This document shows, one piece after another, positions 8,929 to 18,632 of a stretch of 25,149 nucleotides of DNA (positions are counted from its first letter, which is position 1; each line of letters opens with the position of its first letter). Made by a program: the position numbers and the translations under genes. Location: positions 1 to 25,149 of the forward strand of contig QPMI01000386.1 of NCBI GenBank assembly GCA_004431415.1. The letters are read 5' to 3'. Source of the DNA: Cyanophora paradoxa. Taxonomy: Eukaryota > Glaucocystophyceae > Cyanophorales > Cyanophoraceae. The notes beneath the pieces were generated by a model. That model made no database searches. It had not been told where the DNA came from and saw only the letters and a program-made list of their open reading frames with translations.

Positions 8929-11829
8929 TCAGGCGGCCTTCTGCTGGGTGGGCTGGAGAGGGCGCGGGGCGGGGGCGAGGCCGGGCGCGTGCGGCTCCTT
9001 GGATGGCGACGCATCCGGCTCCTCCGAGGCCGGGGGCTCGTTCTCCTCGTCGCGCCGCCGCTTCTTGGCCTCGCGCACCAGCGTCTCGCGGACCGTAGCC
9101 AGCGACGTCTCGCGGACGGCCTGCGCGGCGGCTCGCGCGAGCGACTCGACGAAATCCTCCGGCAAGCGGGCCGCGAGGCGCTGGCCCTCCTCGCGGGCCG
9201 CCGCCAGTTCCTCCTCCAGTCGCCCGAAGGCGGCCAGGGCGCCGTCCACCGCCGCCCCCATAGCCAGGTCGTCCGTCGCGGTGAACCCGCAGGCCGCCGC
9301 CAGCTTGGCCGCCAGCTTGCCAGACGCCAGCTTCTCCACGGCGGCCGCCTTCTGCACCTCCTCCTGCACGAGCCTGGCGAGCTCCGCCTTCTTGGACGCG
9401 GCCTCTGCCTCCTTCGCGGCTTCGGCTTCGCGGAAGCAGCGGAGCACGGGCCCCAGCTCCTGAGCCCGCCGCACGCACTCGTTTCGCCGAAGCGTGGCCG
9501 CCGACTCGCGGCGCGGAGCAGAGGCACGGGCGGCGGGGCCGGCGGCGGGGCCGGCGGCGCGCTCCTCCTGAGCGGCCAGGTTGGCATCCTTCTCCGCGTT
9601 AACCGCCTCGAGCTCGGCGACGCGAGCTTTCAGGCGCCCGACCTCCGCCCCCGAGGCCCGCAACTGGATCCACAGCTCCTCCTCCTGCTCCTGCAGATGC
9701 TCCTGCGGACGCGCGTGAGGCGCGGCCACGTCACGGGCACAGCGGCCGGGACCGCACGTGGGACGCGACGACCCGTGCATGCACTTGCTCCTGCAACTGC
9801 GCCTTCTCCTTCTGCGGAAGCGCGTGAGGCGCGGCCACGTCACGGGCACAGCGGCCGGGACCGCACCTGGAACGCGACGAGCTGCTCCTGCATCTGCTTC
9901 TGCAACTGCGCCTTCTCCTTCTGCGGACGCGCGTCAGGCGCGGCCACGTCACGGGCACAGCGGCCGGGACCGTACCTGGAACGCGACGAGCTGCTCCTGC
10001 ATCTGCTTCTGCAACTGCGCCTTCTCCTTCTGCGGACGCGCGTCAGGCGCGGCCACGTCACGGGCACAGCGGCCGGGACCGTACCTGAAACTCGACGAGC
10101 TGCTCCTGCATCTCCTTCTGCATCTGCGCCTGCTCGGTCTGTCGGAGCAGGGTAAGGTGTGACGACATGGCAGGCAACGAGGTGGAGACGGCACCGTGCG
10201 CGTGATATACAGAGCGTTGTAATAATATGTCACCACTGCACGCTGTTCCTCGGAGACACGGAGTTCCTTCTGCAGCGAGGCACAAGTGAGACGCAGCCGA
10301 GGGCGGGGCCCGGTCAGAACCCGTGGTGGCACCTCAAGCGCCTTGATGCGGAACCGCGAATCGCTCTCCTGCAGACACGAACGGGGTGGGCGATGCAGCG
10401 AAAACAAGCCGAAAACAGAGAGCGAACAGCGGGCCCGGTAACGAAGCACGAAACGGTTCCTTCTTTGCAGAAGGCCACGAGGAGGCCGCAGTTCTGTGGG
10501 GAGCGTGAGGGGCGTCCTGAAAGAGGGATAGGCGGAAAAAGGAAAAGGAAGAGGGCGCCTCACCGGGGACAATGCAATTGAAGAAACAGCGCTCGTGAAG
10601 GAGAACGTGCAGCCAGGGATGATGCTCAGCCCGACGCTCTTGTCCAGGCGCACGAAGGTCACGGCCATCGCCGAGGCAACGGCAGCGAAGCTCCCATCCT
10701 TCGAAAGCAATCAAGGACGGAAAATAGAAGCAAGAAACGATTCCGTGCGCACAAAGGAGCACACGATGTGCTCTGCGATCCCGGTCTGCTCCGGCAGGGT
10801 CATGTATCGCGAAGTAGTGCGGCCCGGCTGGCCGAACCAGATCGCGACGACTTTGCGCGTTGTCGTGCCCAGCACAACGAGCCCGCCGTTTTTCTGCATG
10901 CGATGTCATCACAAGTTTCATCTGCGGGTCCGAAGCACTTGACTTACAGAGGAAATGCAGGTAGCATCGCCGAGACCCTGAACCCCCATCCACCTTTCGG
11001 ACGCCATGCCGCCGCCCTTGACGTAACAGACTTGGCCGTACTCTGCCTCAAAGTATGCGAACGATTTGGAGTCCTGCCGGTGCGAAGTCAGCGACTCGAA
11101 GAAGGAAGAAAAAGAAAGAAGAGAAGAGGTGCACGGGAGACACGGAAAACAGGACCCGGCCCTCGGAGCGCAACAGGCGCTTGATCTCCTCCAGCTGCAG
11201 CCAGGAAGGCGGGGATTCCGAGAATTGCACGATAGATTGCCCGACGTTGACTGCAGCGGCTTCACTCATCTCGTCCAAGACGAACCTGATCTCCACCCAG
11301 TGACCAGCGACAGTGAGCGCGATGACTTCGCGCTCCGGTTTACCGCCGCGCAAACTCTGGGCCGACCTGCGCCATCGGCTCAAACAGATTACGTATACGC
11401 AGAGGTGACAGACGGGGCGCGAACACAAGCTTCACGATTCGCATGTCGCTGCGAGTGATGCACTGGATCGCGTTCGGTGCGCTAGCAGACAGCTTGTCAA
11501 AGAGGCTCAGCGTGCCGAAAGACGCCTCGCATAGTGATAGCTGGCCCTTCTTGAAGGGAACGAAAAGAAGCTGGTCGCCAGAAGTTCCAAGCAGCAGTTT
11601 CAACCCCTGCGTGGCATGTGAGCGGCTTCGCGAAAGACGAGCGGAAGCACATGCCGCCACGTACGTTCGTGATGAAGTGGCTGGGAGAGGACGAGAGAGC
11701 GCTTGGATCAGAGTTGAAAGCTTCTGGCACACATCTCCCCCAAGTTGCGGCCGAGCCGTTCGCGATGGCGAGGTAGTAGATCTCCTCGCGAGAGAGATCG
11801 CCGTAGTTCAGGAAATTCACAGGTTCCAT
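8929..11829 (-). CDS. beta-propeller plus coiled-coil protein with tandemly repeated exons
   Basis: Fourteen exons close in frame (2049 nt, 682 aa): 11665-11829, 11344-11606, 11156-11285, 10948-11073, 10765-10893, 10564-10698, 10455-10493, 10333-10368, 10234-10269, 10085-10138, 9976-10029, 9867-9920, 9758-9811 and 8929-9702. Residues 1-330 read like blades of a propeller (GLKLLLGTSGDQLLFVPFKK, NGGLVVLGTTTRKVVAIWF, AVSSIALSPNCGLLVAFCKE). The last blade strand is completed by the 39-nt microexon 10455-10493, which supports that exon. Residues 330-425 are coil (ESDSRFRIKALEKELRVSEE) including four 18-residue repeats. The C-terminal 257 residues are helical with a basic cluster, AKKRRRDEE, and an acidic/Pro tail. 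Donors in the AT-richer 5' half are near consensus (GTAAGT, GTACGT, GTGAGG). Family not recognised; EDC4-like proteins share the layout, but I see no specific motif. Confidence 0.75.
9703..10138 (-). repeat. 109-nt tandem repeat: 54-nt exon plus 55-nt intron, four units
   Basis: Four consecutive units each hold one phase-0 54-nt exon and one 55-nt intron. Introns: 9703-9757, 9812-9866, 9921-9975, 10030-10084. Exons: 9758-9811, 9867-9920, 9976-10029, 10085-10138. In transcript order the exons encode TEQAQMQKEMQEQLVEFQ, KEKAQLQKQMQEQLVAFQ twice, and the diverged KEKAQLQEQVHARVVASH. The four introns differ at only a few positions: the two at 9921-10084 start GTACGG and carry CTGAC, and the two at 9703-9866 start GTGCGG and carry CTCAC. 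All end CGCAG. Confidence 0.9.
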
Positions 11830-12835
11830 CGCGTTTAAGTCGGCAGGTTGAGTAAACTGCGAAACTGATCAGCGGCCCGACCCACGCAGCTCGAGCTTGC
11901 GCGAGGCCGCACAGAGCGCTATTCTTTGTGCGGAGCGGGTCTTTGAGAGCACACAGCGAAGGAATGCGACGCACGTACGCGCTGGTGGAGCAGCCGCCGA
12001 CGTCCGATCGGAGCAGGAACTAGCGGAGCAGCCGCTCTCCGCTGCCGACTGCGGTGTGAGATATTCGTCGAAGCAAACCGTCCCCAGCAGGCCCGCGGCG
12101 CGAAAACACTCACCGCGCGAGGTTGCTCAGAAGCGCGGAAGCGCTCTCCGCAAAGCGAAAGATCCTGCCTGGCTCGCTGGCACGCCGCCGGTGCTGCGCC
12201 CGCAGTGTGACTCGGCGAGCTGCACTCGAAGCTACTGCACTCGCAAGATTCGAATTCGCAAATTTGATCGCGCGCGAGGCGCATACTAGATCTGCACACG
12301 CATTTTGATCTTGCGAGTCGCGGATCCGGAGGATGGATGCACTGTACTTGTCATGGCCAGCGCTAGCTAGCTATCGTGAACCTCATGAAAGAGCTGGAGC
12401 CTGGGGGCTGCATGATCATTTATGGACACTGCTGACATCAGTGCTAGCTGCATAGAACAGCGGCATCAGCCGCTGGCTATATGTATAAGCTGCCTGCGGA
12501 AGACACTCGACGAAGATGAACGATAAAGCTTCAAAAATTACAAGAAAGCCCACGGGGCAGAAAGAAGACGGTATGTACATCGCACAACCAATATCTCAAA
12601 GCTCGACAATTCGCAAAATCCGCCTCTCCAAGGCGTGTGGCACCCTAGGATCGAATGGTCGGAAACTAGCCTGAAGCTACCCAACGCACGACCCAGATCA
12701 TGAGGGCTGGCCCTGCAGAACTGACAATAGAAAGGGCGGGCACGGGCCCAAAAACCTCAACGGAGGAAAAGTGGAAGAAGGGGAAGGGAAAGCATGGGGG
12801 GAGTGGTGGTACAGGGCGGGGCGGGGCGGGGCCGT
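11830..12835. other. 1-kb AT-richer intergenic region
   Basis: Lies upstream of the minus gene starting at 11829 and downstream of the minus gene ending at 12836. It should contain the promoter of the first and the 3' flank of the second. ORFs of 60-130 codons occur but show no recognisable protein. A TATA-like CTATATGTATAAG lies at about 12477-12489, 27 nt before ATG 12516 of a possible small gene listed separately. No tRNA, snRNA or transposon ends were recognised. Confidence 0.4.
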
Positions 12836-12882
12836 TCAGGAGAGGATGGCCTGCTCCTGGGCGCGGCAGGCCTCGAGGATGA
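12516..12882 (+). CDS. possible small basic protein gene, two exons
   Basis: Tentative. ATG 12516 opens MNDKASKITRKPTGQKED and runs into a good donor, GTATGTAC, at 12571. An acceptor with a branch-like CTGAC (CTGACAATAG, ending 12730) restores an open frame to TGA 12882, total 207 nt, 68 aa. The product is Lys/Gly-rich (EEKWKKGKGKHGG). A TATA-like element lies 27 nt upstream of the ATG. The intron would be 160 nt, longer than most here, and the last ~47 nt overlap the C-terminal exon of the minus gene at 12836. No homology was recognised; it could be a chance frame. Confidence 0.22.
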
Positions 12883-14240
12883 GGAGGTCCTGCTCCTCGC
12901 CGGCGCAGGCGCGGGGCTTCCCCTCCGGGCCCTCCTCCGAGTCGAGGGCGAGGGCGGCCGTGCGCTTGGCGATCTCCAGCGTGCGCTCGATCTGCAGCTG
13001 CGAGGCGCCCGTGCCGCGCTTGTTCCGGGGCACGTACTCCCGCGCGAACTCGTCCGTGTACTCCTCCAGGTGCGGCAGCTCGAGCAACTCCGGGGGGAAC
13101 GTCAGCCGCACGTATGCGCCCGCCGTCAGGGTCGACCCCTCCCAGTTCAGGCTCATCGGAAAGATCGACCGGTCCGTCCCGTACCGGATCTCCTCCGGCT
13201 GGTCCCCGGGCGCAGACGAGTCAGGGGCGCTACGGCGGGCCGGGCAGGGGGCGGAGCGGGCACCTTGGGGCGGATGGGGATGGTGATGCGAGTGTAGTAG
13301 TCGGGGCAGCCCTCGAAGACATCGAGCCGCTTCAGCTCCTCGTCGTCGACCTGGCCGCGCGCGTCAGGCCGGCGCTTTGCACGGGCCCGCGCACCGCCCC
13401 CGCGCACCGCGTACAGCTCCCCCGTGAGGAACTTGCCCTCGCCGGGCCGGTTCAGCAGGTACGGAACCCGGCGCTCTGTCGCCACCACGAGAGGGAACCG
13501 CTCGCAGGTCTGCGGTGCGAGGAGAGTTAAGGGGAGGCGCGGTCAAGCCGAGCAAGCTGACGCCATGAATGCGCTTGCCTTCACGGTGCCTGCGCAAGAT
13601 GGTTAGCGCCACGAAAAGAAATTCAAAAAGGCAGCAAGCATCAGCGCACCGAGATAGTACACCTTGGGAGGGCCGCTGCAGAAAAAGGGAGGCGAAGAGT
13701 TAGAAAGGGGCGCTGTAGACGTGCTCGAAGAGCGGCGGTCGCTTTGATCAGGCGGTACGAATGCCGATCCGGATAGGGCATTTGGTACTTCGGGCCGTAG
13801 AGGCAAGGGGCGGCGCATGTGACGCGGAAGTGGCGGAATGCGCGCCGGAGCGTGGAACCGAATGTCAGAGGCCTAAACCGTCTAGAAAAGTTTAATTCGT
13901 GGCCTAGTCATCTTAATATGGGCGCGAGGGCGACGGGGCAGCTGGTCGTGCGGAAAGGGCGCGGAGCTAAAGAAGCCCGCCACCGGCGGGACGTGCTACT
14001 TGTTGCCCCGAGAGGCATTGGTACAGCTCACCCGCGCTCATACATAACTCGCTGCGCGGTCACCGCCGGGCGCCCCACGGTCAGGCAATTCTCGCGACAG
14101 CGCGGGCAACGGGGACGCACATGGTTCGGCTTGTGCCGCCTGAGGGTCCCGTAGACGAACAACAGGTTATACCTCACACCCGCGTGCTCCAGCTCAGGTC
14201 CGCAAAGAGGGACCGCCGCGCTCGGCGCGAGGGGCGACAT
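12836..14240 (-). CDS. gamma-glutamylaminecyclotransferase-like protein (GGACT/AIG2-like fold)
   Basis: Seven exons close in frame (729 nt, 242 aa): 14121-14240, 14032-14051, 13650-13675, 13579-13589, 13408-13509, 13264-13350, 12836-13198. The family's signature is present: FVYGTLRR (residues 28-35) followed by KPNH, FPLVVATERRVPYLL (64-78), GELYAVDDEELKRLD (90-103), and VFEGCPDYYTRI, in which Glu106 is at the position of the catalytic glutamate. A later LTFPPELLELPH segment matches the GGACT C-terminal region. The enzymes release 5-oxoproline from gamma-glutamyl amines (GGACT: gamma-glutamyl-epsilon-lysine), in the cytosol; substrate here is inferred. About 60 extra residues follow the usual end (from about 180), helical and ending EQAILS. 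The exon 13579-13589 is only 11 nt, and intron 13510-13578 uses a GC donor (AAG|GCAAGC). Intron 13676-14031 (356 nt) is unusually long here. Confidence 0.88.
13579..13589 (-). other. 11-nt microexon of the GGACT-like gene
   Basis: The exon supplies the last two bases of Gly56 plus Thr-Val-Lys. Without it the conserved run between the PNH segment and FPLVV is two to four residues short and out of frame; with it the region aligns without gap to the family pattern. Upstream intron 13590-13649 has donor GTGCGC and acceptor TTGCGCAG; the downstream intron has donor GCAAGC. Adjacent exons are also tiny (26 nt and 20 nt). Confidence 0.75.
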
Positions 14241-14509
14241 GGGCAGATAGAGCTCTGATAACACCCCTAGATTGCTGCGGGGCTTTGCCGAACTAAACGA
14301 ACAGAGCGAACAGCGGCGCGCCTCTTCCGCAAGTTGCCACACCCGCCAAACCTCTACCCCCCTGTCGGAGGATTCAGGACTACCCCCCGAAAGCGGCACT
14401 CACCTCCACCACACCGGTCGAGTTCATCGAACGATAGCGACGATACCGTCGCTTTAGATAAAGCCTGAACCGGCTCTGCAAGCCCCAGGTCGTGGGCTGC
14501 AAGTCGTCA
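14241..14509. promoter_or_regulatory. divergent intergenic region
   Basis: Separates the minus-strand start at 14240 from the plus-strand ATG at 14510 and so should hold both promoters. The minus frame remains open upstream with another ATG at 14399, so the GGACT-like protein could have a longer N-terminus. No clear core element was seen. Confidence 0.4.
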
Positions 14510-17500
14510 ATGGCCGGCAAAAAGCGCACAGGGTCCGCCTCCAAGAAGCGCAAGACCGCAAGTAAAACGAAAGCCGAGGAGGAGGAGGAAGCAGAAGGCG
14601 CCGAGGCCGCCAGGTTCGGATGCTCATTCGCACCTGCCGCATTCGCGCCTGACGCACGCGATGGCAGCGCGAGCGCTCCGATTGGTCACGCGGCCGGGGA
14701 GGAGGACGCCTGCACCGCTGCGGAGGACGAGAGCCTGCTGCGGACGGCGGACAGCTTCCTGAATCTCCAGGAGGGCGACGCGAGTCCGTCGCGCGAGCCT
14801 CCGGCGCCGACAGCGCCAAGCGCGAGCGGCGGGCAGGCGGGAGAGCGCGCGGCGGAGGCGTCGGGGTCGCTGGAGCACGCCAGTGCGGAGGAGCTGTACG
14901 ACCCCGAGCACGACGTCGAGGACGCCGCCGCGAGGCCGGCCGAGGCCGCGCCCCCGCCCCCGGAGCACGCCCCCGGCGCGGGGGCGCCCGAGGGGCGGGC
15001 GGAGGAGGCGGGAGAGGGGGCGGGGGACGGGCCCGCGGGGGACGGGGAGGAGCTGGAGGAGGCGGAGCCCGTGGCGGACATGCTCGAGGACGCGGAGGAG
15101 TACCCCGCCGACGAGCCGGAGCCCGAGGCGGCCCCGCGGCACCGGCGCCGCACGGGCACGAGGAGCCCCCGCGGGGGCGGCCGGGAGGGCCGGCGAGGGC
15201 GGCCGGGAGCCTGAGGCGCCCGAGCCGGCGCGGAGGGCCGAGCGGGGGGGCCCAGGGGGAGCCCGCCCGCGACTCGGACTCGGAGCGCGAGCGCGAGCGC
15301 GAGCGTGAGCGGCACCGCGCGCAGGGGCAGGGGGCCCCGGGCGACTACCGCCGCCGCGGATCTAGCAGCGAGCGCCCGCGCCGCCGCTCCCCGCCCCCCG
15401 ACGACGGGTGCGCCCCGCCGGCAACAACGCGTCAGGCGTCCTTCGTTGAGCCCCCGCGCAGGCGGCAGGGCGCTCGTTTCGGGCGGGAGCGCGCGCCGCG
15501 GCCGCCGCCGCCGCCGCGCAGCAGGAGCCGGGACAGGAGCCGGGAGCGGCGGGCGTCACCGCCTCGGCGCGAGACGCCCGCGACCGCGCCGCCGCCGGCC
15601 GCCCCCGCGCCAGCGGCGGCGCCGGTGGTGCCGCTGGGGACCCTCTTCGCCGCCCTGGGCCCCGCGGCCGCCGCGGGGCTCGTCGCCGCCAGCGCCGCTG
15701 GCGCCGCGCCGCCGGCCGCCGCCCCGACGGGGCCGGAGGGCCTGCTGAAGATGCTCGGGCAGCTGCTGGAGCCGGCGGCCGGCGAGGCCGGCGGGCAGAA
15801 TGTCGCCGCGCAACACCTCACGGCCCGGCTGATCGGTGCGCGCGCCGCGCGAGCGGCTCGCGGCGGCGGGCGGGCGCGGGCTGACGGTGCGGCAGCGACG
15901 ATCATGGCGCAGAAGACGGGGGTGGACGTCGCCGAGGTGACCGCAGCCCTCGAGAAGGAGCTCACCAAGCAGGCCGCCCCCGCCGGCCCCGCCCTCCCGC
16001 CTCCCGCCCCCGCCGCGGCCCCCGCCGCCGGCATCACCCCTCTCCCCGTCCCCTCCTCCTCCTCCGCCTCCCTGCCGCATCCCGCCTCCGCGCCGCGCAC
16101 CGCCCATGCGGCGCCCCAGCACCCGCCGCCGCCGGCGAACCCGGCCCCGCCCCCCGCCCCCGAGGAAGTGGAGCAGAGGCGTGAACGGTGCGCAGGGGCG
16201 GCGCCCCGGGCTTCCGCGTGTTGCTGATTGGCTTGTTGCAGCTCCGTTAGCCCGCCCCCCAAGCCGCCCCCCGCAGAGGCGAGTGCGCCCCTAGCGAAGC
16301 CGGCGGCGCCGCAGGCGGCCGCAAAGGTCGGCGGCGCGAAGAAGGCGGCCGCGGGGGTGCCGTCGCAGCAGGCTCCGGCGGCGAGTGCGCCGCAGGCGGC
16401 GGGGCCGGCAGGGCCGGGGGCGGCGCGCATCGAGCCGATTGTGTTCGCTCCGAAGCAGAACCGCCTGAACCCCGTCAAGGTCGTCGCCGCCGGCGCCACC
16501 GCCGCCCCGTCCACCTCCGCGCCCCGCCCCGGCCGCCAGCAAACCCGCTGCAGCCGCCCCCGCCCCCGCCCCTCGGAAGCCGGCCCCTGCCCCGCCGAAG
16601 CCTGCCCCCGCTGCAGCGCCGAAGACAGCTGCAGTGGGGGCGGGGCCGGCGGCGGCGGGTGCGGGCGGGCCTGTGCGGAGGGTGGCGAACCTTGCGGGGA
16701 TCCGGTCGAGCTCGGGGGCGCCGCTGCCCTCGCGCCCGGCGCCGGCCTGGAAGAAGAAGCTGGAGGGCGGCAAGGAGGCGCCGGCGGCCGCCCCGGGGGC
16801 GGCTGCGCCGAAGGCGGCCAAGGTGGCCCCCGGGGTCACTGTCGCCCTCGTCGGCGGCCGCCGCCTTGTCGTCGCCAACGGCGAAGCTGCCGCCTCCTCC
16901 CCCTCGCCCCGCGCACCCGCCGCCCCCGCAGCCGCCGCCGCGCGGGCGCCCCCGGCGAAGGCCGGCGGCTTTGGGCTCCTGCGCGGCGCTCAGAGGGCCG
17001 TGGAGGAGATGGAGTACGAGGTCGAGGGGGAGGCGGAGGAGGAGGAGGAGCTGCTGGAGGATGAGGGGTACGGGCTGGAGCTGGGGGCGGCGGGGGCGGC
17101 GCCGGGCGGGGGCGGCGGCGACCTGCGCTCCATTATCGCCTTCCGCCAGCAAGAGGCCGCCTCCGCGGCGGCCGCCTCCGCGACGGCAGCGGCGGCGGCG
17201 GCGGCCGGCGGGACGGTGCTCATGGAGGTGCAGATGCCCGACGGCTCGATCGCCCTCCTCCCGCCGCCGCCGCGTCCCCGCCGCCCGGGCCCCGCTCCTG
17301 CTGCCCCACGAGCCGCCCCAGCCGCTGCGGCGGGCCAGGCCGGCGGCCGGCGGGACGCGGCAGCTCGTGGACCCGGAGACGGGCGAGGTGGTCGAGGTCG
17401 TCGCCTCGCCGCGCCTCGCCGCCCCGCGCCCCGCCCCGCTCCTCTACGCCCCGCCCCCGCCCCCGCCGACGCCCCGCCGCCGGCAAGCGCCCCGAACCGC

Positions 17501-18335
17501 GGCCGGCGCGGGCCTGGTGGTGACGGCTGGCTCCAAGCGGCGGCTGGTGCAGCTCCCCGGAGGGCGCGCCGCGCTTGCCGCGGCGGGGCGGACGCGGAGG
17601 AGGCCTGGCTTGCGGAAGCGCCCTTTCAGCCCGCCCCGGCCCCGCGCCGCGCCGCCGCCGCCGCCACGTTTGGCGGCGAGGAGGACGAGGAGGAGGAGGG
17701 GGAGGAAGCGGAGGAGGAGCAGGATGCGGGGGCGGAGGGGCGGGGGCAGGGGGCGGCGGTGGCGGTCGGGGGCCTGGCGGAGCCGCTGTGCGAGCCGGAG
17801 GCCCTGGCGCGGCTCCTCGGGCAGTACGGCCCCGTCCTGCGCGTCTCCGTCCGCCCGGGGCCCCCGGCGGCCCGGCGCCGCCCTCGCCGAGTTCGCGACG
17901 GCCCGCGCGGCGGGCCTCGCGCGGCGGCACCTCGAGGGGCAGGACGTCCTCGGCTACGCGCTGAGCGTGCGCCCCGTGCAGGGCCCCCTCCGCCTCTCGC
18001 GGGCCGGCCTCGCGGCGGGCCGCGAGCTCGAGCTCCCGCCGCGCAAGTTCACGCCGCGGGAGGAGTGGCTGGGCCCCCCCTCGGCGGGCCTCCGCCTCCT
18101 CAACCTCGCGGCGGGGACGGGGGAGGCGGAGGTGTCGCGGCTGCTGCGGCCGTACGGGCGGGTGGTGGCGGCGGAGGTGGCGGAGGGGGCGCCCGGGCGG
18201 CGCCCGCACGCGCTGGCGCTGATGGACAGCGAGGACAGCGCCGTGCGGGCGCTCGTCGCGCTGCACGGCCGCCGCCTCCCCGCCGGCCTCCTCTACGTCG
18301 CCTTCGACGCCTCCCTCCAGCTCGGCCCCGCCTGA
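14510..18335 (+). CDS. SR-like low-complexity protein with two C-terminal RRM-like domains
   Basis: ATG 14510 begins a Lys-rich N-terminus (MAGKKRTGSASKKRKTASKT) and an acidic Ala/Glu region with EELYDPEHDVED. Next come RE/RS-type tracts (DSDSERERERERER near 15271, RSRSRDRSRERRASPPRR near 15520), an ordered block (LLKMLGQLLEP; IMAQKTGVDVAEVTAALEKE), long Ala/Pro linkers, KQNRLNPVKVV, and a segment with short beta-like repeats (RRLVVANGE, DPETGEVVEVV). RRM1 is about 17758-17985 (AVAVGGLA; ALAEFATA). RRM2 is about 18085-18320 (GLRLLNLAAGTGEAEVSRLL; ALALMDSEDSAVRALVALHG). The stop is TGA 18333-18335. One intron is clear, 15836-15895 (GTGCGC to CTGACGGTGCGGCAG). Frame breaks near 15130-15270, 16520, 17275, 17580 and 17870 lack convincing introns. 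Family knowledge suggests a nuclear splicing or mRNA-processing factor; the RRM calls are by pattern only. Confidence 0.6.
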
Positions 18336-18632
18336 CCCCGCCCGCCCCGGGCTCCCCCGCAATCCCCGCCCGAACCGGTACCTCCTCAGACCCCCGCGCC
18401 CCTCTTTTCCCGCTTCCAGGAAAGCGTTTTTCCTGTCACAGTGTACCGCTTTTTTGAAACACACTCTGCGCATGCGTCGAAAGAGCCCCGCGGACCGGCC
18501 GAGCCTCGGAGCACTCGCATGCAGTACATTGATCCCAAAAAAAACAGGATCTAAGTCGGCATCTTGATTTCCGGAACTAGCAGTAATATACAGGGTGCGC
18601 CGGCGCCGCTGGGCGCGAAGCCTGGAAGGGGG
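18336..18632. other. convergent intergenic region
   Basis: Lies between the stop codons of the RRM gene (18335) and the TauE-like gene (18633). It is AT-richer than its neighbours and contains short A and T runs (TTTTTT near 18449, an A run near 18537). Probably both 3' flanks. No gene was recognised. Confidence 0.45.

Noticed and set aside
9703-10138. CRISPR-like array (regular repeats and spacers)
   Set aside because: Both the repeat and the 'spacer' are conserved between units; one is coding and the other has intron ends. This is a tandem exon-intron duplication.
11897-12299. Plus and minus ORFs of about 130 codons in the intergenic region
   Set aside because: They overlap each other on opposite strands, have poor starts and no recognisable protein features.
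12730-12882. Ribosomal protein S25 N-terminus, suggested by EEKWKKGKGK
   Set aside because: The resemblance is limited to a Lys-rich run; the conserved body that should follow is absent.
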